64,000 bases of DNA from Mucilaginibacter limnophilus (GCF_004005815.1 NZ_SACK01000001.1:970708-1034707); one strand, 5' to 3'. Counted from the stretch's first letter, positions 20,288 to 29,713 are shown. The notes: a model not told the origin generated them from the letters alone. Translations and numbers: made by a program.

Positions 20288-21775
20288 TTAAACAATCGGA
20301 TTATCCGGATGAATTTCGTTCGTTTTATCTCCTTTTATGTCCAACCCTTCAGCAAGAGTATCATCAGCAAGATAGCTATGTTCTTTGATGCGAGGACTCA
20401 CAAATAGAAAGATCACGAAGAACACCATTATTACTGCTACAAAGAACCAAAAATACTTTGCCTGATCACTTAATAATTCTGAGAAAAAGCCTTTATCAGC
20501 AATGTTTTTATTGAGAAGGGTGGTAAAGAACGTACCTACCGAATAAGTAAAGTAAAACAATCCTGTCATGGTACTTTTCATTGACGGCGGTGATTGTGTG
20601 TAAGCATATTCCAGTCCGGTGATTGACACCATTACTTCGCCCATTGAAAGCACAACGAAGGCAAGTATTTGCCACCACATAGAAGGCTGCTGACCATTTT
20701 GCAAGGCAATTTGTATCAGCGCGATAATCACAAAACTTAAACCTGTGGTAAACAAGCCTGCGCCAATTTTACGTAATGGTGTTAGTTTTATACCAAGATT
20801 ACTAACCAACGGATACACACCATAGTTAAAAATCGGGATTAGCAGCAGAAGGAAAATAGCGTTGGCTACCTGCAATTGTGATGGCAATACCTTTATACCA
20901 AATATACCCAGGTCAAGGTCAAGTTTAGCAGCTTGCAAGGCCCACTCGGCGCTGTTCATATCCCATAAAGCCCAAAATACGGGGATGAACGCAAATACCG
21001 CCAATACGCGCCATATTGAACGAATCTCTTCTGTACGTTTTTTACCATAACGGTTTTCAGATGCAGCCCAGCCGCCCTTGGTTAAAGCATGTAGACTTAT
21101 GGTGATCAGATTATCTCTTTTTAAACCACTTGGAGGCACACGCACATACTGTTTACGGCCGGAAAAGAAAATAATTGTAGCAGCAGCCATTAATATACCC
21201 GGCACCCCAAACGCTACTGAGGCGCCAAAATGCTCATATAAATAAGGTATAAGTGCTATGCTAACAGTTGAGCCTGCATTTATACTGAAATAAAACCAGC
21301 TGTAAATACTGCTCATCAGGTGCTGGTTTTTGTGGTTGAACTGATCGCCTACATTAGCTGATACGCAAGACTTTATACCACCCGCCGCAATAGCAATTAC
21401 CACAAGCCCTGCAACAAAGCCGTCAAGGTTTTTGTCAAATAGAGATAATAGGAAATGCCCAAAGGTATACACTATAGAACCAAATAATATTACCCTGTAT
21501 TTGCCGAAAAACCAGTCGGCCATAATGGCTCCAAGTAATGGAGTAAAATATACAAGGGTAGAAAAAAGGTGATTATAATAATTTGATTGTGCTTCGGCGG
21601 TTACAGTAAGTGCAGGATCATGTTGCGGGTTAAAGAACTGGTTTACCAGGAAGATGGCCAGTATGCTGCGCATACCGTAAAAGCTAAACCTTTCTGAAAA
21701 TTCGTTGCCTATAATAAAGGGAATACTACGCGGAATGCGCACCTTTTCTGCCGGAGCGGTTACTGTTTCTGCCAT
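20288..21775 (-). CDS. Proton-dependent oligopeptide transporter (POT/PTR family MFS)
   Basis: A 495-residue polytopic membrane protein with about 12-14 segments. The POT signature ExxERFxYYG appears as EFSERFSFYGMR at residues 24-35, where the glutamates couple proton and peptide transport. The helix pattern and the GEVMVSITGLEYAYTQSPPSMKSTMTGLF segment, which contains the PTR2 second motif, are as expected. It imports di- and tripeptides across the inner membrane. Single gene, with no linked peptidase. Confidence 0.92.
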   Translation of the reverse strand: MAETVTAPAEKVRIPRSIPFIIGNEFSERFSFYGMRSILAIFLVNQFFNPQHDPALTVTAEAQSNYYNHLFSTLVYFTPLLGAIMADWFFGKYRVILFGSIVYTFGHFLLSLFDKNLDGFVAGLVVIAIAAGGIKSCVSANVGDQFNHKNQHLMSSIYSWFYFSINAGSTVSIALIPYLYEHFGASVAFGVPGILMAAATIIFFSGRKQYVRVPPSGLKRDNLITISLHALTKGGWAASENRYGKKRTEEIRSIWRVLAVFAFIPVFWALWDMNSAEWALQAAKLDLDLGIFGIKVLPSQLQVANAIFLLLLIPIFNYGVYPLVSNLGIKLTPLRKIGAGLFTTGLSFVIIALIQIALQNGQQPSMWWQILAFVVLSMGEVMVSITGLEYAYTQSPPSMKSTMTGLFYFTYSVGTFFTTLLNKNIADKGFFSELLSDQAKYFWFFVAVIMVFFVIFLFVSPRIKEHSYLADDTLAEGLDIKGDKTNEIHPDNPIV

Positions 21776-21875
21776 TTAAATTTTATGAGGTTTGCTAAAA
21801 TACTATAATTCGTGCAAATTAAAATGATATATTGAAAGTGTTACAGATATACTTTCAGTTAAATCGGGTGCTAAA

Positions 21876-22790
21876 TTATTGATTTTTTACAGGAATTTGC
21901 TTAGCTGCTTCAGCGGCTTCTTTTTTAGGGTCGATAAATGACTCATCGGCCGGAACGGCTACATTGCGCATATCTAAATTTTCAACAAATTGCCATTTGC
22001 CATTTTTGAGCCTGTAACCATCATAACTCAAATCAGGTCCGTATGTATCAAATTTGCCGGCCATTTTTTTATCAGGGGGTGCAAGGTGGTCAAAAACAAT
22101 CAAGTTTTCGCCGGGCACATATCTTAATAACATAGATACCTGCCGGGTATATTCAAAAACCACTCGCTTACAGTTTTTGCCATTGCCTTCAAACACCGGC
22201 GCACCAAAAACGGGTTTATTATTTTTAAATGATAATACTTCAATTACTTTTTTGGTTGATTCTACAGTATTGCCTTTCCAACCTAACAGGATATAATAGG
22301 GATTGGCTGCCTGTACCGGAATTATCTTATAGTACTGCGCGCCAAACCATTTATGATTGTCGGCAATGGAATCTTCGGGGTTTTTAATTAAAGGCGAATA
22401 ATCTTCAAGCGGATGCATCACTAATGGGCCGCCGGTATTCATTTGTACGGTGCCGTAAAAACGATAGCTGCCGTCGTTATTTCGCACGTGCCAGCTAAAT
22501 ATGCGGAAACGTTTGTCGGGCGAAGTAAGTATGCTGATGGTTTTTAACGAATCAAACGGGTATAGGAACGAGTTGTTGATCTTAAGTGCTTTTACAAGAG
22601 TTTTGATGAACTGATAATTGGCATTTTTACGCTCCAAATCGTTTTCGTTGTTCACCATTTGTTTGCCCAGGTCACTAAGCGTATCTGCATAAAGCTGTAA
22701 CTGGCTGGTGCTTTGATTAGCAAGCTGTGCAAAGGCCGATGCAGATAAAATCAACGTAAAGAAAAAAAGCGGTAATCGTTTCATCATCAC
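21876..22790 (-). CDS. Exported conserved hypothetical protein (304 aa)
   Basis: A cleavable signal peptide (about residues 1-21, ending AFAQ) is followed by a soluble domain with repeated aromatic and Gly motifs (FRIFSWHVRNNDGSYRFYG and YKIIPVQAANPYYILLGWKG). It starts 2 bp after the thiolase stop codon, so it is almost certainly co-transcribed from the thiolase promoter. This pairing looks conserved in Sphingobacteriaceae to my recollection, but no function is known. No catalytic motif recognised. Confidence 0.75.
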   Translation of the reverse strand: MMMKRLPLFFFTLILSASAFAQLANQSTSQLQLYADTLSDLGKQMVNNENDLERKNANYQFIKTLVKALKINNSFLYPFDSLKTISILTSPDKRFRIFSWHVRNNDGSYRFYGTVQMNTGGPLVMHPLEDYSPLIKNPEDSIADNHKWFGAQYYKIIPVQAANPYYILLGWKGNTVESTKKVIEVLSFKNNKPVFGAPVFEGNGKNCKRVVFEYTRQVSMLLRYVPGENLIVFDHLAPPDKKMAGKFDTYGPDLSYDGYRLKNGKWQFVENLDMRNVAVPADESFIDPKKEAAEAAKQIPVKNQ

Positions 22791-22792
22791 TA

Positions 22793-23971
22793 TTAACGCA
22801 AATTTTCAATAACCATTGCACCTGCACCACCGCCGCCATTACATATACCTGCTGCGCCATATTTACCGCCGTTTTGCTGCAAAACATTAATCAGGGTAAC
22901 AATAATACGTGCGCCCGATGCACCCAGCGGATGCCCAAGTGAAACTGCTCCGCCGTTTACGTTCACTTTGGCAGGGTCAATCTGTAAAGCCTGATTGTTT
23001 GCTATAGAAACAACTGAAAAAGCCTCATTTATCTCGAAGTAATCAATATCATTAATAGCTAAACCCGCACGGTGCAATGCCAGTGGAATAGCTTTTGATG
23101 GAGCTGTTGTAAACCATTCAGGTGCCTGCTGTGCATCGGCATATGATATGATTTTTGCCAGTGGCATTATACCGAGTTCATTGGCTTTATCCAAGCTTAT
23201 TAATATTACTGCTGCCGCACCATCGTTAAGCGTCGAAGCATTGGCAGCTGTAACCGTGCCGTCTTTTTGAAAAACGGGTTTAAGTGTAGGTATCTTATCA
23301 AACTTAACAGTAGCCGGTTCTTCGTCGGTATCGATTACTGTAGTGTTTCCTTTTTTGTCTGTTATCTCAATAGGGGTAATCTCAGTTTTTAATTTGCCTG
23401 CTGCCTGTGCAGCCTGCGCGCGTTTATATGATTCAATTGCATATGCATCCTGATCTTCGCGGCTAATGCTGCATTCCAAAGCGCACAACTCTGCCGCCGA
23501 GCCCATGTGATAATCGTTATACACATCCCACAAGCCGTCTTTTACCAGGCCGTCGGTGATTTGTCCGTTCCCTAAACGGTAACCATTACGCGCTTTATCA
23601 AGGTAATAAGGCACATTGCTCATGCTTTCCATACCTCCCGCAACCACTATTTCATTTTGCCCCAAAGCAATACTTTGCGCGCCAAGCATAATGGCTTTCA
23701 TGCCCGAAGCACATACCTTATTTACCGTAGTGGCGGGCAGATAGGGTAGTCCTGCATATATTGCTGCCTGTGTGGCAGGTGCCTGCCCAAGGTTAGCCGA
23801 CAGTACATTGCCCATATATACTTCCTGAACCTGGTTAGGCTGTATGCCGGCTTGTTCTATTGCCGCTTTAATAACCAAGGCACCCAACTGTGTGGCTGAT
23901 AACGACGATAGGTTACCGCCGAAACTGCCGATAGGCGTACGCGTGGCAGCAACTATAACTACATCTCTCAT
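22793..23971 (-). CDS. Acetyl-CoA C-acyltransferase (thiolase)
   Basis: The enzyme condenses two acetyl-CoA, or thiolytically cleaves 3-ketoacyl-CoA. The acylation cysteine is Cys87 in VNKVCASGMKA, the His is in GHPLGASGAR and the second Cys in GICNGGGGAGAMVIE. All three catalytic elements of a biosynthetic-type (AtoB/ThlA-like) thiolase are intact at 392 residues. No fadB-like gene is adjacent, so direction and chain length are not fixed by context. A textbook promoter lies upstream. Confidence 0.94.
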   Translation of the reverse strand: MRDVVIVAATRTPIGSFGGNLSSLSATQLGALVIKAAIEQAGIQPNQVQEVYMGNVLSANLGQAPATQAAIYAGLPYLPATTVNKVCASGMKAIMLGAQSIALGQNEIVVAGGMESMSNVPYYLDKARNGYRLGNGQITDGLVKDGLWDVYNDYHMGSAAELCALECSISREDQDAYAIESYKRAQAAQAAGKLKTEITPIEITDKKGNTTVIDTDEEPATVKFDKIPTLKPVFQKDGTVTAANASTLNDGAAAVILISLDKANELGIMPLAKIISYADAQQAPEWFTTAPSKAIPLALHRAGLAINDIDYFEINEAFSVVSIANNQALQIDPAKVNVNGGAVSLGHPLGASGARIIVTLINVLQQNGGKYGAAGICNGGGGAGAMVIENLR

Positions 23972-23990
23972 AAATAGGAATTATTGACAG

Positions 23991-24020
23991 CAAATTTAGT
24001 ATTGCCTCGTGTAATAACAA
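23991..24020 (-). promoter_or_regulatory. Promoter of the thiolase operon
   Basis: On the minus strand TTG (24018-24020), a 19-nt spacer and the perfect -7 box TAAATTTG (23991-23998) precede the thiolase ATG by about 20 nt. Confidence 0.75.
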
Positions 24021-24035
24021 TGCTGTATGTGTTTG

Positions 24036-24209
24036 TTATTTGTCGCCGGTTTTCTTCTTGCTTTTTTTACGGGCATTAAGCGCCTGCTGAAGCAAATACT
24101 CGATCTGCCCGTTTGTGCTTCGAAATTCTTCTGCAGCCCAGCACTCAAGCTCTTTTAGAACTTCAGGATTGATACGTAATATGAATGCTTTCTTTTCGGC
24201 CATAGTCAT
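24036..24209 (-). CDS. Arc/ribbon-helix-helix-like small DNA-binding protein (57 aa)
   Basis: The product begins MTMAEKKAFILRINPEV and continues with LKELECWAAEEF and GQIEYLLQQAL, ending in a Lys-rich tail. One beta-strand and two helices of this spacing fit the Arc/MetJ ribbon-helix-helix fold. I choose the ATG at 24209 because it overlaps the preceding gene's TGA in an ATGA junction, indicating translational coupling. It is the last gene of the SPFH operon, an arrangement seen in other bacteria. It may autoregulate the operon or use the Arc fold for protein binding; neither is shown here. Confidence 0.8.
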   Translation of the reverse strand: MTMAEKKAFILRINPEVLKELECWAAEEFRSTNGQIEYLLQQALNARKKSKKKTGDK

Positions 24210-24727
24210 GATGACGCCGCTGCCGCTTCGCGCTGCCTGCGGATAATAATTAAGTGTATGCCTAAAAATGCCAGTAAAGGTATCATTTCAACAGGCGTAG
24301 TACCTTGTTCAATAAATATGTTATCGGTCGCCTTAAACACAGGGCTTTCTATCCTGATAATAGGCGCCTGCATAGCATTTTCCCAAACATATCTGGGTTT
24401 CCAAAATGACGTTTTTCTAAAAACAGCAGTAAAGCCGCTATTCATCACCAGCGTATAACTCCAGCTGAATACTTTTGTAGTAAGGGTGCCAATAACTTCC
24501 TCGTTTTGATTAGTTATTTCCAGTGATGTTTTCCATAAACTTTTAAACTGAAAATTCCATGTACTGTCGGCTGTTTCAACGGCTGCTTTACGACGCATTG
24601 ACAGCCATTTGTAACTGAGCTTACCGTAGCTGTACATCTCATCAGTTAGCTCATAATCGGGATTTATCATACCCCGCCTATGTACAAATAATTGCTGTAT
24701 ATTGCGGTTTGTGAACTTGGTAAACAT
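24206..24727 (-). CDS. Hypothetical protein of the SPFH operon (173 aa)
   Basis: A mixed beta-rich domain with many aromatic residues (SYKWLSMRRKAAVETADSTW, TTKVFSWSYTLVMNSGF) ends in a hydrophobic, possibly membrane-inserted segment (MIPLLAFLGIHLIIIRRQR, about residues 147-165). It lies 5 bp after the SPFH gene and overlaps the Arc-like gene by 4 bp, so all three are one operon. The family is unknown to me. A membrane-tethered accessory to the SPFH scaffold is a reasonable inference. Confidence 0.65.
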   Translation of the reverse strand: MFTKFTNRNIQQLFVHRRGMINPDYELTDEMYSYGKLSYKWLSMRRKAAVETADSTWNFQFKSLWKTSLEITNQNEEVIGTLTTKVFSWSYTLVMNSGFTAVFRKTSFWKPRYVWENAMQAPIIRIESPVFKATDNIFIEQGTTPVEMIPLLAFLGIHLIIIRRQREAAAASS

Positions 24728-24732
24728 GACTG

Positions 24733-25590
24733 TTAATGATAAAGTGTACCTGTATTCACAACCGGGTTAACACTGCGGTCGCCGCAAAGCACTACAAGTA
24801 AGTTGCTCACCATGGCTGCTTTACGCTCTTCGTCCAGATCAACTATGTTTTTTTCTGATAAACGGTTCAATGCCATTTCTACCATGCCTACAGCGCCTTC
24901 AACAATAAGTTTCCGGGCGGATATAATAGCCGATGCCTGCTGACGCTGCAGCATAGTGTGCGCAATCTCGGGTGCATAAGCAAGGTGAGAAATGCGTGCT
25001 TCCAACACCTCAATGCCTGCACGTTCCAGTCGTTCGTTCAGCTCCTGTTCTAACAAAACGCTTACCTGTTCGGCACCGCCTCTTAAAGTAATACTTGCAT
25101 TTTCATCCTCAAGGTTATCATAAGGGAACGAATTTGCCAGATGCCTTACCGCTGCCTCGCTTTGTATGTTTACGTACTGAATATAGTTTTCAACAGCAAA
25201 GACAGCTTTTGCGGTGTCCTGCACTTTCCATACAATTACCGCCGCAATTTCTATAGGATTACCTACCTTATCGTTTACCTTTAACTGCTGACCGTTAAGA
25301 TTAAATGCGCGTAAGGATACCTTCTTTTTAACCGTGAATGGGTTCACCCAAAAAAAACCGTCCTTTTTAACCGTGCCGGTATATTTACCAAAAAGCGTAA
25401 GTACTTTCGATTCGTTCGGATTGACAATAACCAGTCCCGGTAATACCAGTGAGAAATCTATCACAAACAAAATTACGGCGATAACCGGCTGTTGCTGCCA
25501 CATTAAAATACCTGAAATAACTATCAAAATAAGGAACAATGCAAAGGTTGCATATCCTGAAGGAGGGTTTATGGTTTTTTCGGTTTCCAT
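24733..25590 (-). CDS. SPFH/Band 7 domain membrane protein
   Basis: Two adjacent N-terminal hydrophobic segments (about residues 13-55) are followed by a Band 7 domain ([29 protein letters not shown]) and a helical tail ([38 protein letters not shown]). This is the slipin/flotillin-like arrangement that forms membrane-bound oligomeric cages organising other membrane proteins. At 285 residues it is full length. First gene of a three-gene operon with an unknown protein and an Arc-like protein. Confidence 0.9.
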   Translation of the reverse strand: METEKTINPPSGYATFALFLILIVISGILMWQQQPVIAVILFVIDFSLVLPGLVIVNPNESKVLTLFGKYTGTVKKDGFFWVNPFTVKKKVSLRAFNLNGQQLKVNDKVGNPIEIAAVIVWKVQDTAKAVFAVENYIQYVNIQSEAAVRHLANSFPYDNLEDENASITLRGGAEQVSVLLEQELNERLERAGIEVLEARISHLAYAPEIAHTMLQRQQASAIISARKLIVEGAVGMVEMALNRLSEKNIVDLDEERKAAMVSNLLVVLCGDRSVNPVVNTGTLYH

Positions 25591-25618
25591 GTTTGAAAAT
25601 GATTATAAAATGATATCA

Positions 25619-25650
25619 CAAAGATATCAAACAAAATTTCGTAAATGCAA
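25619..25650 (-). promoter_or_regulatory. Promoter of the SPFH operon
   Basis: On the minus strand TTG (25648-25650) and the perfect -7 box TATCTTTG (25619-25626) lie about 30 nt upstream of the SPFH ATG. The spacer is 21 nt. Confidence 0.65.
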
Positions 25651-25678
25651 GAAAAACCGCATATAACAGAAACTTTAT

Positions 25679-25686
25679 TATTTTTG
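25679..25686 (+). promoter_or_regulatory. -7 box of the 7TM-HD gene
   Basis: TATTTTTG at 25679-25686 matches TAnnTTTG and lies 16 nt before the ATG at 25703, so the leader is very short. No clear TTG at the usual distance. Confidence 0.45.
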
Positions 25687-25702
25687 AGAGTTAACATTAT
25701 AC

Positions 25703-27766
25703 ATGGTACAAATATCCTCGTCGCGGCAAAGGGCACTATTGCGTAAATATGCACGCAACATCAGGTTTATGATGATACTTGGCAGCATATGCCTTATTGT
25801 TGCTGCGTTGCCTAAACAGGCGCAATTCAGGTACGAGTTTGAGAAAGGGCGTATCTGGAATCAGAAAGACCTGATTTCACCCTACAACTTTGCCATTTTA
25901 AAAACCCCGGATGAAATTGAGGTCGACCGTAAAGCCGCACTTGCAAGCGTAACACCTATATACAGGCTTGATGAAGAAATCGCAAAGCAGCAGGCCGAGG
26001 GCTTTCATAATGACCTTGAAATTAAGTGGCATACCGCGGGAATAAAAGATGACTTAAAAGAGCGTTATATAACTGTTGGAAATAACCTCATCAATGAGGT
26101 TTACCGACGCGGTATTATAAAGCTAAACCCTAAACATCAACCTGCAGATAATTTTACTATTAGTGTACTGAACAAAAATGTAGCGGTTGATAAAAATCTT
26201 GCCGACCTGTTTACACGTGAAAAAGCGCTTGCATACTGCGAGAGCTCTTTAAATAAACGTACTGATGTAGATGGCGCTTTTTTACTTGACCTGATAGACG
26301 ACAGATTGCTACCTAACCTGAATTTTGATGAAAAACTCACAGGCAAACTGGAAAAAGAAGTGGTTGATAACCTTTCAGTTACTCGTGGAATGGTGCAGGC
26401 TGGTGAAACCATTGTATCAAGGGGGTCAGTAGTTAGTGAAGAAGCGTTTCAAAAACTTCAATCGTACAAAAAAGCTTTTGAAGACAATGCCCGTATAAAT
26501 GGTAGTATGGGTGTGGTGTTTTTCGGTAGGTTTTTACTGGTTGCGTTAGCTATAGTCCTGCTAATGATTTTTTTATATCTGTTCAGGAAAGACATCTATG
26601 CCGACAACCGTTTGGTTGGTCTAATACTGCTGGTAGTCACCGCCATGCTGGCAACGCTTTCAATTGCAATTGCCTGGCAAATACCAAACTTGTATTACAT
26701 CCCGTATTGTATCGTTCCTATAATCGTCCGGATATTGTTTGATACGCGGTTGGCATTATACATACACCTGTTGGTGGTGCTTATCGCCGGCTTTTTTGTG
26801 CCGAACAGTTTTGAGTTTGCCTATTATCAGATCACCGCGGGCATGGTGGCCATTTATACTATAAAGAATCTTATTCGCAGGGAGCAATTCCTGATCTCAG
26901 CATTAATAATAACCTCAAGCTATTTTGTAGCCTTTGTGGGCATATCATTTATACGGCAGGGCAGTTTCACTACTATTGATTGGGTTGATTTTGTACCTTT
27001 TATTGTAAGTGTGCTGCTTACGCTTCTCGCATATCCACTTATTTATGCCTTTGAACGGGTTTTTGGTCTTACTTCGGACATTACCCTTATAGAACTTACC
27101 AATACCAACGCGCCGCTATTACGCGAAATGGCGTTTACTGCCCCCGGTACTTTTCAGCACTCGCTGCAGGTAGCTAACCTTGCCGAAAACGCTATTTATT
27201 CAATTGGAGGTAATGCATTATTGGTTAGGGCTGGGGCACTGTATCATGATATCGGCAAGATGGAGAACCCTTTGTTCTTTATCGAAAATCAAACTTCATC
27301 ATTTAACCCTCATGACAAACTGCCTTATGAAGAAAGCGCACAGATCATCATCCGACATGTAAGCAAAGGTATTGAAATGGCGCGTAAGGCCGGTCTGCCT
27401 GAAATGGTGATCGATTTTATCCGCACACACCACGGCAACACACGGGTTGATTATTTTTACCAGTCGTTTTTGAAAAATTTTCCTGAAAAATTCATTGATG
27501 AGAATATTTTCCGGTATCCCGGACCAATTCCTTTTTCAAAAGAAACAGGCGTTTTAATGCTCGCCGACTCTGTGGAAGCCGCTTCACGCTCATTAAAAGA
27601 GCCCGGCGAAAAATCGATAAACGATCTGGTGGACCGTATTGTAAGATATAAACTTGATCAAGATCAGCTGAAAGACAGCGACATAACCCTCAAAGACATT
27701 GAAACTATAAAAACGATTTTCAAACGTATGTTAATGAGTATCTATCATGTACGTGTAGATTATTAA
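25703..27766 (+). CDS. 7TMR-HDED / HD-domain membrane phosphohydrolase (PgpH-like)
   Basis: The order is one N-terminal membrane segment, an extracytoplasmic 7TMR-HDED domain (about residues 45-265), seven membrane helices (about 270-470) and a cytoplasmic HD domain. The HD metal site is in GALYHDIGKMENPLF (about residues 511-525), with later His/Asp in IIRHVSKG and IRTHHGNTRVDYFYQ. PgpH in Listeria, of identical layout, hydrolyses c-di-AMP; the same activity here is inferred. The 687 residues are near the usual length. It is transcribed divergently from the SPFH operon and ends just before tRNA-Ser. Confidence 0.93.
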   Translation: MVQISSSRQRALLRKYARNIRFMMILGSICLIVAALPKQAQFRYEFEKGRIWNQKDLISPYNFAILKTPDEIEVDRKAALASVTPIYRLDEEIAKQQAEGFHNDLEIKWHTAGIKDDLKERYITVGNNLINEVYRRGIIKLNPKHQPADNFTISVLNKNVAVDKNLADLFTREKALAYCESSLNKRTDVDGAFLLDLIDDRLLPNLNFDEKLTGKLEKEVVDNLSVTRGMVQAGETIVSRGSVVSEEAFQKLQSYKKAFEDNARINGSMGVVFFGRFLLVALAIVLLMIFLYLFRKDIYADNRLVGLILLVVTAMLATLSIAIAWQIPNLYYIPYCIVPIIVRILFDTRLALYIHLLVVLIAGFFVPNSFEFAYYQITAGMVAIYTIKNLIRREQFLISALIITSSYFVAFVGISFIRQGSFTTIDWVDFVPFIVSVLLTLLAYPLIYAFERVFGLTSDITLIELTNTNAPLLREMAFTAPGTFQHSLQVANLAENAIYSIGGNALLVRAGALYHDIGKMENPLFFIENQTSSFNPHDKLPYEESAQIIIRHVSKGIEMARKAGLPEMVIDFIRTHHGNTRVDYFYQSFLKNFPEKFIDENIFRYPGPIPFSKETGVLMLADSVEAASRSLKEPGEKSINDLVDRIVRYKLDQDQLKDSDITLKDIETIKTIFKRMLMSIYHVRVDY

Positions 27767-27783
27767 AAACTGTGAATTATTTT

Positions 27784-27813
27784 TTTGATGGCTTAACTGA
27801 ATTACTATATTTG
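27784..27813 (+). promoter_or_regulatory. Promoter of tRNA-Ser
   Basis: TTTG (27784-27787), an 18-nt spacer and TATATTTG (27806-27813) match the Bacteroidota consensus; the tRNA begins 36 nt downstream. Confidence 0.7.
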
Positions 27814-27848
27814 CAGACCTCAAAAAAAAGAGGTAATTGACAGTCAAA

Positions 27849-27935
27849 GGTGAGGTGCCTGAGAGGCCGAAAGGATCAGTTTGCTAAACTGACGTACGGG
27901 AAACTGTACCGAGGGTTCGAATCCCTCCCTCACCG
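27849..27935 (+). tRNA. tRNA-Ser (anticodon GCU)
   Basis: The acceptor strands GGTGAGG (27849-27855) and CCTCACC (27928-27934) pair perfectly, followed by discriminator G. The anticodon loop TTGCTAA holds GCT at 27883-27885, reading AGC/AGU. A long variable arm (GTACGGGAAACTGTAC) is characteristic of tRNA-Ser, and the T-arm is GAGGG-TTCGAAT-CCCTC. CCA is not encoded. A phage-type integrase begins 263 bp downstream, so this is the likely integration target of the island. Confidence 0.97.
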
Positions 27936-27960
27936 CTGAAAACAGTAGTAAAACTCACAA

Positions 27961-28001
27961 AAACCCTCTAAATCGCGTATTTAGGGGGTTTTTCATTTTT
28001 A
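27961..28001 (+). terminator. Intrinsic terminator after tRNA-Ser
   Basis: CCCTCTAAAT (27964-27973) and ATTTAGGGGG form a stem around a short CGCGT loop, followed by TTTTTCATTTTT. It should end the tRNA transcript; any attL core must lie at or before it. Confidence 0.75.
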
Positions 28002-28197
28002 GCGACCCGTAAAATTTACCTGAAAAGGCCAAAAAAAAGAGAGTAATTCGAGAGTACTTTACTTTGAATTGCAAAGTACTCACCAGAAGTGGCCTAATGC
28101 ACTGTCAATCAACAAGTTCAAAAAATGAACATCTTGATTTTTACTTGCTTCAAATCGACATTTGTCCATTTAAAAACGCAGTAAAAAAGAGAGTAAA

Positions 28198-29424
28198 ATG
28201 TTGGAAAAAAATTTCAGTGTAAATGTGTATCTCAAAAAACCTAAGTTTTATGAAGCTGGCGACCCTTTCCAGGTTTACATCCGTATTACCGTCGACAGCG
28301 AAAGGGTAGAGATCACAGCGAAAAGAACGTGGGATCCAAAACGGTGGAACGCAAGGAGTGGAAGGGCAGAAGGTAGCCGGGAAGACGCAAGAGAACTCAA
28401 CAAATGCATCGATGCGCTAACACACAAGATACATGAAGCGCGCAGACAGCTCATTGAAGCTAACAAGGAAATAACGCCTTATAACATCAAGAATCTCCTG
28501 AATGGCATAAACGATCGCAAATATATAATTGAGGTCTTTAAGGAACACAATATCGCTTTTGAAGCCCTGGTGCCCAGGGAATACTCTGCCGGAACCTTGG
28601 ATCTGTTCAAAAGGACCTTACTTCATACCGAAAGCTATATCAAATGGAAGTACAAGAAAGAAGATCTTGAGATACATAACCTGGACTATGAATTCATCGA
28701 GAGATTTTGCTTTTGGCTCAAGAGCGTGCGTAAATGTCAGCATAACTCGGCAATGAAGTACCTTACCTATTTCAAAAAGATCGTATTGTTGTGTGTCAAA
28801 AGGAAATGGCTATCGCAGGATCCTTTTGCAGAGTTTTCGATGGCCAGGCGTGAGACCACCCGCCCTTACCTTACAAAGAAAGAACTTAGCGTTATCAATC
28901 AAAAAGAATTCGGAGTTGAGCGACTCACCTTGGTCAGGGACATTTTTTTATTTAGCTGTTACACCGGTTTAGCGTATGCAGATGTTCAAAAATTGAGTAG
29001 GATGGATGTAATAAAAGGGGAGGATGGCAGGCTTTGGATCGATGCTAAAAGGGAGAAAACGGAGACTGCATTTAAGTTGCCATTGTTACAGATACCGCTA
29101 GGGATCTTGAAAAAGTATGAAGATTATCCAATGTGTGAAGTTAAAGGCAAAATTCTTCCAATCCTGTCGAATCAAAAAATGAATGCCTATTTGAAAGAGA
29201 TCGCCGACGTATGTGGAATAAAAAAAGTGCTGACGTTTCATATAGCGAGACATACGTTTGCGACGACTGTGACACTTAGCAACGGTGTGCCAATAGAGAC
29301 GGTATCAAAAATGCTGGGTCATAAATCGCTTAAACAGACGCAACACTACGCCAAAATAGTCGATGCGAAGATCGGTAGCGATATGCTCGTTTTAGAAGAA
29401 AAGTTAGCTGCCGAACGTGGCTAG
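28198..29424 (+). CDS. Tyrosine-type site-specific recombinase (Bacteroidota integrase)
   Basis: The layout is an N-terminal arm-binding domain (to about residue 105), a SAM-like core-binding domain (about 115-215) and the C-terminal catalytic domain. Catalytic residues are the Arg/Lys region around CYTGLAYADVQKLSR, the HxxR box in FHIARHTFATT, the second His in MLGHKSLKQT and the nucleophile Tyr in QHYAKI. At 408 residues it is full length and intact. It sits downstream of tRNA-Ser in the same direction, the normal order when a mobile island has inserted at a tRNA 3' end. Confidence 0.93.
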   Translation: MLEKNFSVNVYLKKPKFYEAGDPFQVYIRITVDSERVEITAKRTWDPKRWNARSGRAEGSREDARELNKCIDALTHKIHEARRQLIEANKEITPYNIKNLLNGINDRKYIIEVFKEHNIAFEALVPREYSAGTLDLFKRTLLHTESYIKWKYKKEDLEIHNLDYEFIERFCFWLKSVRKCQHNSAMKYLTYFKKIVLLCVKRKWLSQDPFAEFSMARRETTRPYLTKKELSVINQKEFGVERLTLVRDIFLFSCYTGLAYADVQKLSRMDVIKGEDGRLWIDAKREKTETAFKLPLLQIPLGILKKYEDYPMCEVKGKILPILSNQKMNAYLKEIADVCGIKKVLTFHIARHTFATTVTLSNGVPIETVSKMLGHKSLKQTQHYAKIVDAKIGSDMLVLEEKLAAERG

Positions 29425-29425
29425 A

Positions 29426-29713
29426 GGAGCCGGAGGGATTTTTTTTATCTCCGTAGTTGGCTGATTTACAATATTTTACGACGCCTTTTTTAAATCATTA
29501 ACCGAATCGTTCGCCCATTATAAGTTATTGATAATCAATGATTTACAAGCTCTAAAAATCTCCCTATTTTTGGAAGATTTTTAGGCTTTTTTATGTCAGA
29601 AAACACTGTAAATGGTGGAGTCGGAGGGATTTTTTATTTTCCTGTAACCGGCTGTTTTACAATGTATTGTCACACTGTCTTCTAATTATTGCCCGAATCG
29701 TTCGCTAATTCTT
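29426..29713. repeat. Two diverged direct repeats after the integrase (about 191 bp apart)
   Basis: Copy 1 (29426 to about 29520) and copy 2 (29617 to about 29713) share GGAGxCGGAGGGATTTTTT, then GGCTGxTTTACAAT, then CCGAATCGTTCGC in the same order. Read on the minus strand, the start of each copy (AATCCCTCCGxCTCC) resembles a tRNA T-arm/acceptor 3' end; copy 2 even continues ACCA. They may be remnants of attachment sites from earlier insertions. Confidence 0.55.
29552..29592 (+). terminator. Intrinsic terminator of the integrase
   Basis: CTAAAAATCT (29552-29561) pairs with AGATTTTTAG (29575-29584), followed by GCTTTTTTA. It lies between the two direct-repeat copies, about 130 nt after the integrase stop. 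Confidence 0.8.
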
